From Caulobacteraceae bacterium (GTDB lineage: Bacteria; Pseudomonadota; Alphaproteobacteria; Caulobacterales; Caulobacteraceae): DNA of 6,115 nt. The position numbers and the translations under genes were made by a program. Under the pieces are notes generated by a model. The model was not told the DNA's origin and made no database searches. It saw only the letters and a list, made by a program, of their open reading frames with translations. The DNA lies in assembly GCA_030151985.1 (NCBI GenBank), contig JASLDZ010000265.1:1-6115 (forward strand). The letters run 5' to 3'. Shown in pieces: positions 1 through 5,124 of this stretch; positions within the stretch are counted from its first letter, which is position 1; each line of letters opens with the position of its first letter.

Positions 1-948
1 CAGCCTCCCGACGTCCTGCCGGGCCTGCCGGCCACCATCGACGAGGCCTTCGACGCCGCCGACCGCGACAACCCCGAGCTGAACCGCACCATTCTGGCCG
101 ACCGCGCCGCCCAGCAGCGCGTGCGCGAGGCCAAGGCGCAGATGCTGCCCTCGGTCAGCGCGCGCGCCTCCTACGGCTACAACGGGCCGGGCGGCTCTGA
201 ATCGAACTTCTACCTGCCCCAGTTCGACCGGCAGGTGTCCGGGACGGTGACGCTGACCCAGCCGCTGTTCACGGGCGGGCAGGTCAGCTCCCAGATCCGC
301 CAGGCGGTGGAGCAGGAGGCTTCGGCCCGGCTCGGCATCGAGTTCGCGCGCCGCACGGCCGTGCAGTCGGTCTCGCAGTACTGGAACCAAGCCGCGGCCG
401 CCGACGAGGAGCTGTCGTCGGCCGAGGAGGCGGTGCAGGGCGCCGTCGTCTCCAGCGAAGGCGCCGCCAAGGAGTACCAGGCCGGCCTGCGGTCCACGTT
501 GGAAGTGCTCATAGAGCGCGAGCGGCTCCGCGACGCCCAGATCGTGCTGGCCCAGATCAAGTACTCCGCCTACGTCAGCCAGGCGGCGCTGCTGTCGGCC
601 ATGGGCCGCATGGAGGTCTCCCAGCTCAGCACGGCCGTGCCGCTCTACGATCCGGTCAAGCACTTCAAGCGCGTGCGCCACGCCGGCGCGCTGCCGTGGG
701 AGCCGGTGTTCTCGGCGCTGGACAAGGGGCTGGGCTATCCCACGGGGCGCGGCAAGCCGATCCCCGCGCCCGCGCCGGCGTCCGTCCCCACCTCGCTCGC
801 GCCCGCCACCAACCCGCCGCCCCCCGCCGGCGCCTACGCCCCCGCCGGCCCGATCGCGCCCCTGCCCGGCACGGAGGCCCGCAACACCCCGCTCCGCCTG
901 GACAGCACGCCCGATCCGAAGGCGCCGGTGCCGACGGCCCGGCCCTGA
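1..948 (+). CDS. TolC-family outer-membrane efflux/type I secretion channel protein (5' truncated)
   Basis: The reading frame is open from base 1, so the start lies upstream of the window; 315 codons are visible before TGA at 946-948. This is the second half of an outer membrane factor. It opens with a second-repeat helix (LPATIDEAF, then a NPEL turn near residues 28-31), continues with VREAKAQMLPSVSA and a beta segment, and has the family hallmark LTQPLFTGG at about residues 85-93. Long alpha-barrel helices rich in Gln, Glu and Ala follow, with an AGLRSTLEVL turn typical of TolC repeats. TolC proteins form trimeric outer-membrane/periplasmic conduits that dock with inner-membrane export complexes (type I secretion or RND efflux). 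After the channel domain (about residue 215) comes YDPVKHFKRVR, seen in alphaproteobacterial members, then a Pro/Ala-rich tail of about 65 residues, probably periplasmic and disordered. No export partner is visible, so the substrate is unknown. An internal GTG at 121 is not the start. Confidence 0.93.
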   Translation, partial: QPPDVLPGLPATIDEAFDAADRDNPELNRTILADRAAQQRVREAKAQMLPSVSARASYGYNGPGGSESNFYLPQFDRQVSGTVTLTQPLFTGGQVSSQIRQAVEQEASARLGIEFARRTAVQSVSQYWNQAAAADEELSSAEEAVQGAVVSSEGAAKEYQAGLRSTLEVLIERERLRDAQIVLAQIKYSAYVSQAALLSAMGRMEVSQLSTAVPLYDPVKHFKRVRHAGALPWEPVFSALDKGLGYPTGRGKPIPAPAPASVPTSLAPATNPPPPAGAYAPAGPIAPLPGTEARNTPLRLDSTPDPKAPVPTARP

Positions 949-1013
949 CCCCATCGCCCCGGAACCTTCGCGCGGAACGGCCCCGTCGAGCTGGGTTTGC
1001 GTCTCAGGCAGTC

Positions 1014-1979
1014 TCAGTCAAAGGCGCCGTGGGTTTCACGGGACCAGGCCTGCAGCGCGCGGCGAAGGTCGAAGGCGAAGGGGTAGCCTTGAGCGGTGAG
1101 CCAGCCCGGAGCGACTCGCGTGGACTTGACGAGCTTCATCACACGATCCGGATGGAAGGTGGAGGTTCGCGTCAGCGCATGGGCGAGGCGCGCGCCCAGG
1201 AGCACGGGCGCCAGGGGCAGTGTCGCGGGCCTAAACGCCTTGCCCTCCACCTCCGAAAAGGCCGCGACGATGTCCTGGGTCGAGCTCATCGCAGGAAAGG
1301 CGAAGTTGTAGAGGATTTCGGCGTCCGGGCGGTCGAGCGCGAAGTCGAAGGTGTTCAAGAGTTCGTCGACGTAGCCGCCGCTCTTCACCGTGTCACGACG
1401 GCCGGGATAGAGAAAATAGCCGCGCTTCAGCGCGCGGGCGAGCTTGGTGTAGTTGCCGCGCTCGCCCGGGCCGAAGACGACGGCCGGTCGCACCACCACC
1501 AGGCGGCGGCCCGGCCCGGCGGCGCGCCAGCGGCGGTGGAGGTCCTCCGCCAGCGCCTTGGACCGCCCGTAGTCGCTGACAGGCCGCAACGGCGAACGCT
1601 CGTCCAGCGTCTCTTCGCTGGGTCCGTAGACAGAGATGCTGCTGGTGAAGAGGATCCGATCGACGCCCGCCCGCTCGGCGAGGGCGCAGGCGTTCAGCGC
1701 GCCTTTGACGTTGGTCTCGTAGTACTCGTGAGGCGGGTGGCCGGGCGTGCGGTGCACGGCGGCCAGATTGAAGAGGGTCCCGCCGGGGAACGCCATCTCC
1801 GCGCCGAGCGGTTCGCGCACATCGGCCTGGACATAGTCCACCCCGTCCAGTCGCTCCCGCGGCGGCTCGCGGTCCACCGCGATGATGCGGCGCGCCGCCG
1901 GCGACGGTTGGGCGAGCCGTCGGACGAGCCGGGTGCCGATGAAGCCGCTGGCTCCAAGGATCGTGACTCCGTCTTGCAT
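1014..1979 (-). CDS. NAD-dependent epimerase/dehydratase family protein (extended SDR)
   Basis: Complete 321-residue protein, the usual length for an extended short-chain dehydrogenase/reductase. The N-terminal Rossmann motif is GASGFIG (Gly9, Gly12, Gly15). Asp36 at the end of the second strand suggests NAD(H) rather than NADP(H). ADV (52-54) and NLAA (71-74) contact cofactor in relatives. The active site is intact: Ser113/Ser114 in FTSSISVYG, and Tyr137-x3-Lys141 in YGRSK. RPAVVFGPG (164-172) is the conserved post-catalytic loop. Relatives act on nucleotide sugars (epimerases, dehydratases, reductases) or on sterol-like substrates; the C-terminal substrate domain does not let me choose. The ATG at 1979 is preceded on this strand by AAGAG with about 7 bases of spacing, and by a strong GC hairpin (1997-2015). 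The gene converges on the TolC gene with a 65-base gap and is divergent from the 60-residue protein gene. It appears to be monocistronic within the window. Confidence 0.95.
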   Translation of the reverse strand: MQDGVTILGASGFIGTRLVRRLAQPSPAARRIIAVDREPPRERLDGVDYVQADVREPLGAEMAFPGGTLFNLAAVHRTPGHPPHEYYETNVKGALNACALAERAGVDRILFTSSISVYGPSEETLDERSPLRPVSDYGRSKALAEDLHRRWRAAGPGRRLVVVRPAVVFGPGERGNYTKLARALKRGYFLYPGRRDTVKSGGYVDELLNTFDFALDRPDAEILYNFAFPAMSSTQDIVAAFSEVEGKAFRPATLPLAPVLLGARLAHALTRTSTFHPDRVMKLVKSTRVAPGWLTAQGYPFAFDLRRALQAWSRETHGAFD

Positions 1980-1996
1980 GCGTTACTCTTGAGAGA

Positions 1997-2015
1997 CCGG
2001 CGCGTGCCGCGCCGG
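1997..2015 (-). promoter_or_regulatory. Perfect GC-rich inverted repeat in the leader of the epimerase gene
   Basis: CCGGCGCG and CGCGCCGG are perfect 8-base arms separated by TGC. On the minus strand the structure ends a few bases before the Shine-Dalgarno AAGAG of the epimerase gene, 17 bases upstream of its ATG. It could be an operator in the 134-base divergent gap, or an mRNA hairpin affecting translation. Its palindromy is directly visible; any role is inference. Confidence 0.4.
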
Positions 2016-2113
2016 GACGCGGGGCGCTCATAGGCGGTTGACGGCATGATAGCTAGGCGCGCGCGACGCCGAGTGGGCGGCCGTCGCGGGCTCTAGGGGG
2101 AGGGGAGCTTCTA

Positions 2114-2296
2114 ATGGAAGGTTCAGTCTTCGAGACCATGGCGGCCAACGACAACACGCCTCCTCGCGAGGAGGGCGACGGTCAGGCGCCGAGTTCTCGG
2201 CTGGACGCCGAGGATCGCTTCTACTTCGCGCCGACACATCCTGACGCGCTCGCCGTCCCCGGAGGGCCTCAAGCGCCTTACGAATCGATCGGCTGA
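2114..2296 (+). CDS. Small acidic hypothetical protein (60 residues)
   Basis: I do not recognise a family. The ATG at 2114 has a very good Shine-Dalgarno (AGGGGAG at 2101-2107, 6-base spacing), which is the main evidence that it is real. The product is strongly acidic: 11 Asp/Glu against 3 Arg and no Lys. It has 8 Pro, no Cys and no membrane segment or signal peptide, so it is probably cytoplasmic and largely disordered. The stretch MAANDNTPP (residues 9-17) resembles openings of short uncharacterised alphaproteobacterial proteins, so Met9 (ATG at 2138) is an alternative start, although its ribosome site is weaker. A more hydrophobic, aromatic patch (FYFAPTHPDALAVP, residues 36-49) may be the conserved part. 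The gene is divergent from the epimerase gene and lies 76 bases upstream of the CAP-domain gene on the same strand, so the two could be co-transcribed. Confidence 0.62.
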   Translation: MEGSVFETMAANDNTPPREEGDGQAPSSRLDAEDRFYFAPTHPDALAVPGGPQAPYESIG

Positions 2297-2372
2297 GCGC
2301 CACGCTTCTGCTTGCATACGAAATGTCAAGCCTGTGGGGGCAGGCTGCAGGGAGGTTCCTGGAGACCCTCCC

Positions 2373-2993
2373 GTGCTCCTCGCCGGCGCAATCGCCTTTC
2401 TCCTCTGTTCAGCCGGGCCGCCTTTCCCCTCGCTGACCCGCCCGGCGCCGTCGTCGCCGTTGGAGGCTGCCGTTCTCGTCGAGTTGAACCGGGTGCGGGC
2501 GCGTCCGCTCGCCTACGCGCCGCTTCTGCGCGCCTACCGCGCCGCCTTCCAGGGCGACGTGGCGTATCCCTCGGGCGAGGAGGAGGGGGTGGAGACTCAG
2601 GAAGGAACCCGCGCGGTGGACGAGGCGCTCCACGACCTCGCGGCGCGGGGCGCGGCCCCCGACCTGTCTTGGGACGAGCGGCTGGCGAGATCGGCCGCCG
2701 ACTTGGCTGAAGACCAGCGGCGCAGCGGCGCCACCGGCCACGACACCTCGGACGGCGCGCCCTTCGCGGTCCGGTTGGCGCGCCACGTGGCGCTCACCGG
2801 CCAGGCCGGGGAGATCATCGCCTACGGCGAGACGACGCAGGAGGCGGTCGTGCGCGCCTTCCTCGTCGACGACGGCGTGCCGGACCGCGCCCACCGCCGC
2901 GACCTCTTCGCCCGGGCGTTTCGACGAGCGGGAATCGCCTGCCGGCCGCATCCCGCCTTCGGCGTGAGCTGTGTCGTCGATCTGAGCTCCTAG
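2373..2993 (+). CDS. Exported CAP/SCP-domain (YkwD-like) protein
   Basis: About 206 residues from GTG 2373, which I chose because GGAG at 2361-2364 sits 8 bases upstream and the protein then begins directly with a hydrophobic export segment (LLAGAIAFLLCSAG). An in-frame GTG at 2334 would add 13 residues including one Arg; its ribosome site is poor, but it would supply a positive N-terminus. The mature part matches the CAP (cysteine-rich secretory/antigen 5/PR-1) superfamily: LVELNRVRARP (residues 35-45), LSWDERLARSAADLAEDQ (98-115), GHDTSDG with His123, AGEIIAYG with Glu147 (in place of the usual GEN), AHRRDLF with His174, and the closing GIACRP and FGVSCVVDLS strands. His123, Glu147 and His174 are the expected metal-site/cavity residues. 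Cys190 and Cys200 could form a disulfide. Bacterial CAP proteins are secreted or periplasmic and mostly of unknown activity. An acidic insert (about residues 61-82, rich in Glu and Gly) follows the first helix. Confidence 0.88.
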   Translation: MLLAGAIAFLLCSAGPPFPSLTRPAPSSPLEAAVLVELNRVRARPLAYAPLLRAYRAAFQGDVAYPSGEEEGVETQEGTRAVDEALHDLAARGAAPDLSWDERLARSAADLAEDQRRSGATGHDTSDGAPFAVRLARHVALTGQAGEIIAYGETTQEAVVRAFLVDDGVPDRAHRRDLFARAFRRAGIACRPHPAFGVSCVVDLSS

Positions 2994-3031
2994 GCCAGCG
3001 GTCGCGCCCCGGCGTCGGGCGTTCGCCGGCC
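2993..3031 (+). terminator. Candidate terminator hairpin after the CAP-domain gene
   Basis: A nested GC-rich inverted repeat starts on the last base of the stop codon. Outer arms are GGCC...GGCC and GCG...CGC with one mismatch; inner arms are CGCCC...GGGCG. No U-tract follows, so it is at best an atypical intrinsic terminator or an mRNA 3' stabilising structure. Confidence 0.3.
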
Positions 3032-3109
3032 CCATCATACGGAGCCCGGCGCGATCTTCACCCCGCAATCCTATACCCACGGAGCGGCTCTAGGAGCTCG
3101 CGGCGCGCT

Positions 3110-3256
3110 TCACTCGTCCTTCAGCCGATCGGCGAGAAGCAGCCGGATCGCCTCGGCGCGAGTCAGAGGTCGTCGCTGACGCGCGAGCCAGGCGTCAAGC
3201 TTCAGGATCATTTCGGGCGAGAGCCGAAGCCCCACCTGAACGAGGGGAGACGGCAA
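3110..3256 (-). CDS. Very small ribbon-helix-helix (CopG/Arc-type) DNA-binding protein
   Basis: The C-terminal 43 residues of this frame read as a complete ribbon-helix-helix fold: beta strand LVQVGLRLS (5-13), helix A PEMILKLDAWLARQ (14-27), helix B LTRAEAIRLLLADRLKD (31-47). RHH proteins dimerise through the strand and bind palindromic operators, often as antitoxins or autoregulators. I place the start at TTG 3256 (48 residues) because AGGAG (3265-3269) lies 8 bases upstream. GTG 3262 is possible but only 2 bases from that site. The open frame continues upstream to 3478, but that extension is low-complexity and unlike coding sequence. No toxin gene is adjacent, so a toxin-antitoxin role is unsupported. 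It is divergently oriented to the HTH protein at 3465, and its stop faces the CAP gene. The fold assignment is fairly secure; the exact start and role are not. Confidence 0.65.
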   Translation of the reverse strand: MPSPLVQVGLRLSPEMILKLDAWLARQRRPLTRAEAIRLLLADRLKDE

Positions 3257-3408
3257 GCCCACTACTCCTGCGAAGGCGCGTGATCCGCCCGGCCATCCGC
3301 CTTGTCGCAGAAGCCGCTGGTCCTTCTCAATGCGGCCATGACGGCAGCCTCGACCACAGGCGAGAGGTCCGGAAGAGACCCAAGGGGAGGGGGCGCGGGG
3401 CTGCGACT

Positions 3409-3422
3409 GCATCGCGCATCGC
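3409..3422. repeat. Tandem GCATCGC repeat in the RHH/HTH divergent gap
   Basis: GCATCGC occurs twice with no spacer, 29 bases before the ribosome site of the HTH gene. Direct half-sites like this can be operators for regulators that bind in tandem, but the unit is short and matches local GC-rich composition. The repeat is seen directly; function is inferred only from its position between two regulator genes. Confidence 0.3.
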
Positions 3423-3464
3423 GTGCCCGCTCCGGCGGTGGCAGTCTTCGGGAGGGGACCAAAG

Positions 3465-3788
3465 GTGAGGCGCGGCATTCGAATTGCGATCCAGGATCCT
3501 GAGGCTCTGAGCTCCGCCTATGAGGCGGGCGCGAGCGGCCTGAGCCTCGCCGCGGAGCTGGGCGTCTCTCGGCACACGATCTATCGCCGGCTGCGAGCGC
3601 AAGGCGTGGCGCTCCGCCCTAGCGGACGGGAACCGTTGAAGCTGGATGTGCAGGACATTCTGGCGCGCCATGCAGAAGGATGGAGCCTGTTTGCGATCGC
3701 GCGTCGCCATGGTTGCCGAAGATCCAGCGTGATGCGCGTGCTGGAGGCGTCGGAGGCGCAGGCGCCGCGGCTCGCCTCGATGCTGTGA
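3465..3788 (+). CDS. Small double helix-turn-helix DNA-binding protein
   Basis: I take GTG 3465 as the start because GGAGGGG (3451-3457) lies 7 bases upstream; an in-frame GTG at 3423 has no good ribosome site. The 107-residue product has two successive resolvase-type HTH units and almost nothing else. The first spans about residues 12-46, with turn LAAELGVSRHTIYRRLRAQG and recognition helix near 35-46. The second spans about 61-94, with WSLFAIARRHGCRRSSVMRV and recognition helix near 85-94. Both resemble the C-terminal DNA-binding module of serine recombinases and the HTH units of transposase N-termini, but no catalytic domain is present. It may therefore be a free-standing regulator or a domesticated remnant. 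It is basic and cytoplasmic, with no signal peptide. The gene is divergent from the RHH gene across a 208-base gap, consistent with mutual or self regulation. The precise family is not recognised. Confidence 0.83.
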   Translation: MRRGIRIAIQDPEALSSAYEAGASGLSLAAELGVSRHTIYRRLRAQGVALRPSGREPLKLDVQDILARHAEGWSLFAIARRHGCRRSSVMRVLEASEAQAPRLASML

Positions 3789-3986
3789 TCGCGTACCGGC
3801 TCGAGGGCGGGTGGGTCGCGGCGAACCTGAAAGCGTCGCCACGTGCGGCGGGCTCCCGGGCGACGGCGGACCCCTTTCGGCCGCGATTTCGCCGCAGGCG
3901 CGAAGGGCGTTCGTCATGGCCCGTCCCGTGGTAGGAGGGGTCAAGCCGGGCATGAGGTGGATGCACGCCGCGGCCGGGGACCGGCC

Positions 3987-4769
3987 ATGACCTTTGCGCT
4001 CAAGACCGGCGCCTGCGCCGCTGCGTTGATGATGACGATCGCGGGGTCCGCCCACGCGGGCGTGACCTTCGTCGCTTCCGGCGTCGGCGCCAACGGCCAT
4101 GCGACCGCCGCAAGCGGGACGACCACCTCGTCGGGCGACGGCGCAGGGACCGACAGCTTGATCGCCCCGGGCGACGAAGAGGCCACCGCCCTCGCCACCG
4201 CCGGCGTGATCGGCAAGAAGGCGGCCGTGCTGGCCGACAGCCAGGCGTTCGAGGACGCCTTCGCGAGCTTCGTGGATGCCGCCTCGGGCTCGGTGGACTT
4301 CAGCGGCCACACGTTCGCGGACGCCGTCGTTCCGGGCGCGACCGCAGCGGCGACGAACACCGGAAGCTCCTTCTTCTACACCTTCTCCATTGACTACAAG
4401 TCATGGCTGATCGTGGACTACGATCTTTCGGAGACAGCGCTGGCGTCTCAGTTCTACAACGCGGGAAGCCTGTACGACGTCACCACCTCGACCTCGTTCG
4501 GTCTGGTGGGTGGGCTGGGCGCGGGTCAGTCCAGCGGCACGCTCAGCCAGCTTCTGGATCCAGGCACCTACACCCTCTACCTCAACACCGCCGACGGCGA
4601 CGACGTCATGGCCAGCGGTGTCGCCTCGGTCTCGGGCTCTCACGAAGAAACCTATGACTTCGCGATCTCCCCCGCCCCGGAGCCGGGTCTCTGGGCCTTG
4701 ATGTTGACCAGCGTCGGCCTGGCGGGCCTTAGGCTGCGCCGCCGCCGGGGGCTGACGCTCGCGGTGTAG
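3987..4769 (+). CDS. PEP-CTERM sorting-domain surface protein (PEPxxWA type)
   Basis: 260 residues from ATG 3987, chosen because GGGGA (3976-3980) is 6 bases upstream and the protein then starts with a classic Sec signal: Lys6, a hydrophobic core, and cleavage after AGSAHA at about residue 24. The mature part is Ala/Ser/Thr/Gly-rich and acidic near its start, then turns into beta-strand-like segments (SFFYTFSIDY, WLIVDYDLS, GTYTLYLNTADGDD), suggesting a beta-sandwich. It contains no cysteine after the signal peptide. The C-terminus is a textbook sorting signal: PEPGLWALM (Pro231-Glu232-Pro233, Trp236), a hydrophobic helix, then RLRRRR. In this family an exosortase in the inner membrane recognises PEP and cleaves there, usually releasing the protein to the envelope or extracellular matrix. 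No exosortase is encoded here. The specific function of the mature domain is unknown. A 24-codon ORF overlaps its start by ATGA (see findings). Confidence 0.94.
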   Translation: MTFALKTGACAAALMMTIAGSAHAGVTFVASGVGANGHATAASGTTTSSGDGAGTDSLIAPGDEEATALATAGVIGKKAAVLADSQAFEDAFASFVDAASGSVDFSGHTFADAVVPGATAAATNTGSSFFYTFSIDYKSWLIVDYDLSETALASQFYNAGSLYDVTTSTSFGLVGGLGAGQSSGTLSQLLDPGTYTLYLNTADGDDVMASGVASVSGSHEETYDFAISPAPEPGLWALMLTSVGLAGLRLRRRRGLTLAV

Positions 4770-4770
4770 G

Positions 4771-4801
4771 GCCCGTAGACCGCCCCCGCGAGCGGCTGGG
4801 C
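4771..4801 (+). terminator. Candidate terminator hairpin after the first PEP-CTERM gene
   Basis: Just 1 base after the stop codon, GCCC (4771-4774) pairs with GGGC (4798-4801) and CCGC (4780-4783) with GCGG (4792-4795), giving an imperfect hairpin. There is no T-run. Position directly after the stop supports a terminator or 3' stabiliser; structure strength is modest. Confidence 0.33.
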
Positions 4802-4939
4802 AGGCGCGCTGCTGGCGCGGCGGCGGGCAATCCCCTGCCGCGGCCTCGTCGCGAACAGAAGCGAAGCTTAGTGAAAGCTCGCTCCGAGGGCGCGCCTGCG
4901 CTCAGACTCGTCGGCCCTCAGAGCGTCGTGTCTCACCGA

Positions 4940-5064
4940 TGCCTGATGGGGAAGGGGCCTAGCTCTTCGCCTCCAAAGCGCTACCGCGGACGTTCGTCAA
5001 CCGTCGGCAGAACCTTGCGACATCGCAAGTATCTGACTTGATCCCGCTCAACGTTGCCTGATGG
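4940..5064 (+). repeat. 10-base direct repeat TGCCTGATGG, two copies 115 bases apart
   Basis: Copies lie at 4940-4949 and 5055-5064. The second abuts the candidate promoter of the second PEP-CTERM gene. The 115-base offset is close to eleven helical turns, so two bound proteins would sit on the same face. The identity is exact; a regulatory role is inference. Confidence 0.4.
5014..5029. promoter_or_regulatory. Perfect palindrome CTTGCGA-CA-TCGCAAG, candidate operator
   Basis: Seven-base perfect arms with a 2-base centre form a compact dyad typical of sites bound by dimeric regulators. It is 51 bases before TTAACA of the candidate promoter and 96 bases before the start codon, a place suited to an activator. 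The centre is too tight for a stable RNA hairpin, favouring DNA binding by protein. The cognate regulator is unknown. Confidence 0.45.
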
Positions 5065-5068
5065 TTAA
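5061..5068 (-). promoter_or_regulatory. Candidate CtrA half-site (TTAACCAT)
   Basis: The plus strand reads ATGGTTAA, the exact complement of TTAACCAT, an 8-base variant of the site for the alphaproteobacterial cell-cycle regulator CtrA (TTAA-N7-TTAA is the full form). It overlaps the -35-like element of the candidate promoter. No second TTAA at the right spacing is present, so it is only a half-site, and an 8-base match can be chance. Confidence 0.33.
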
Positions 5069-5090
5069 CAAAGGTCTACAGCGCTAAGCA
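5065..5090 (+). promoter_or_regulatory. Candidate housekeeping promoter for the second PEP-CTERM gene
   Basis: TTAACAA (5065-5071), 11 bases, then GCTAAGCA (5083-5090) resembles the Caulobacter vegetative pattern TTGACGS-N10-14-GCTANAWC, with several mismatches. The expected transcript would start near 5095-5098, leaving a leader of about 30 bases before ATG 5125. Spacing and position are good; base match is partial. Confidence 0.38.
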
Positions 5091-5107
5091 GTTCGTGTTC
5101 GTCAGTC

Positions 5108-5123
5108 GCAAATAGGGGTTTGC
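5108..5123 (+). promoter_or_regulatory. Ribosome-binding site inside a small hairpin loop
   Basis: GCAAA (5108-5112) can pair with TTTGC (5119-5123), leaving TAGGGG as the loop. The Shine-Dalgarno AGGGG (5114-5118) thus sits in the loop, with the stem ending 1 base before ATG 5125. The site supports 5125 (6-base spacing) or the adjacent ATG at 5128 (9-base spacing) as start. The stem is only 5 base pairs, so regulation is speculative. Confidence 0.4.
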
Positions 5124-5124
5124 C

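Larger units (their letters stand above)
4770..5124. other. 355-base gene-free gap before the second PEP-CTERM gene, rich in symmetric elements
   Basis: No open frame longer than a few codons with a ribosome site is visible on either strand. The gap contains the hairpin after the first PEP-CTERM gene, a bulged inverted repeat at 4861-4882 (GCGA-a-GCTT, loop AGTGA, AAGCTCGC), a 10-base direct repeat (4940 and 5055), a perfect palindrome (5014-5029), a candidate promoter (5065-5090) and a hairpin enclosing the Shine-Dalgarno (5108-5123). The part from about 4980 on is visibly less GC-rich than the coding regions, as expected of a promoter region. A small non-coding RNA cannot be excluded. Confidence 0.6.

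Noticed and set aside
696..2033. 445-codon plus-strand open frame spanning the TolC end and the epimerase gene
   Set aside because: It is antisense to a motif-perfect SDR gene and overlaps the TolC 3' end; its Arg/Ala/Gly-rich translation is a high-GC shadow with no recognisable domain.
2038..2059. TTGACGG followed by GCTAGG before the 60-residue protein
   Set aside because: The -35-like word is excellent, but only 7 bases separate it from GCTA, too short for a Caulobacter-type promoter, and no good -10 exists at 16-18 bases.
3110..3478. Full 122-codon version of the RHH frame
   Set aside because: The upstream 74 codons look non-coding and overlap the HTH gene start; a well-placed AGGAG supports the short TTG start.
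3110..3788. Toxin-antitoxin locus
   Set aside because: An RHH protein alone suggests an antitoxin, but the neighbour is a DNA-binding HTH protein and no toxin-like fold is present.
3327..4310. 327-codon minus-strand open frame
   Set aside because: It runs antisense to the double-HTH gene and the start of the first PEP-CTERM gene; composition is typical of a GC-rich shadow, and no domain or ribosome site was seen.
5006..5018. Sigma-54-like element (GGCAG...TTGC)
   Set aside because: The GG-to-GC distance is one base shorter than the strict -24/-12 spacing, and the TTGC half is part of the perfect palindrome.
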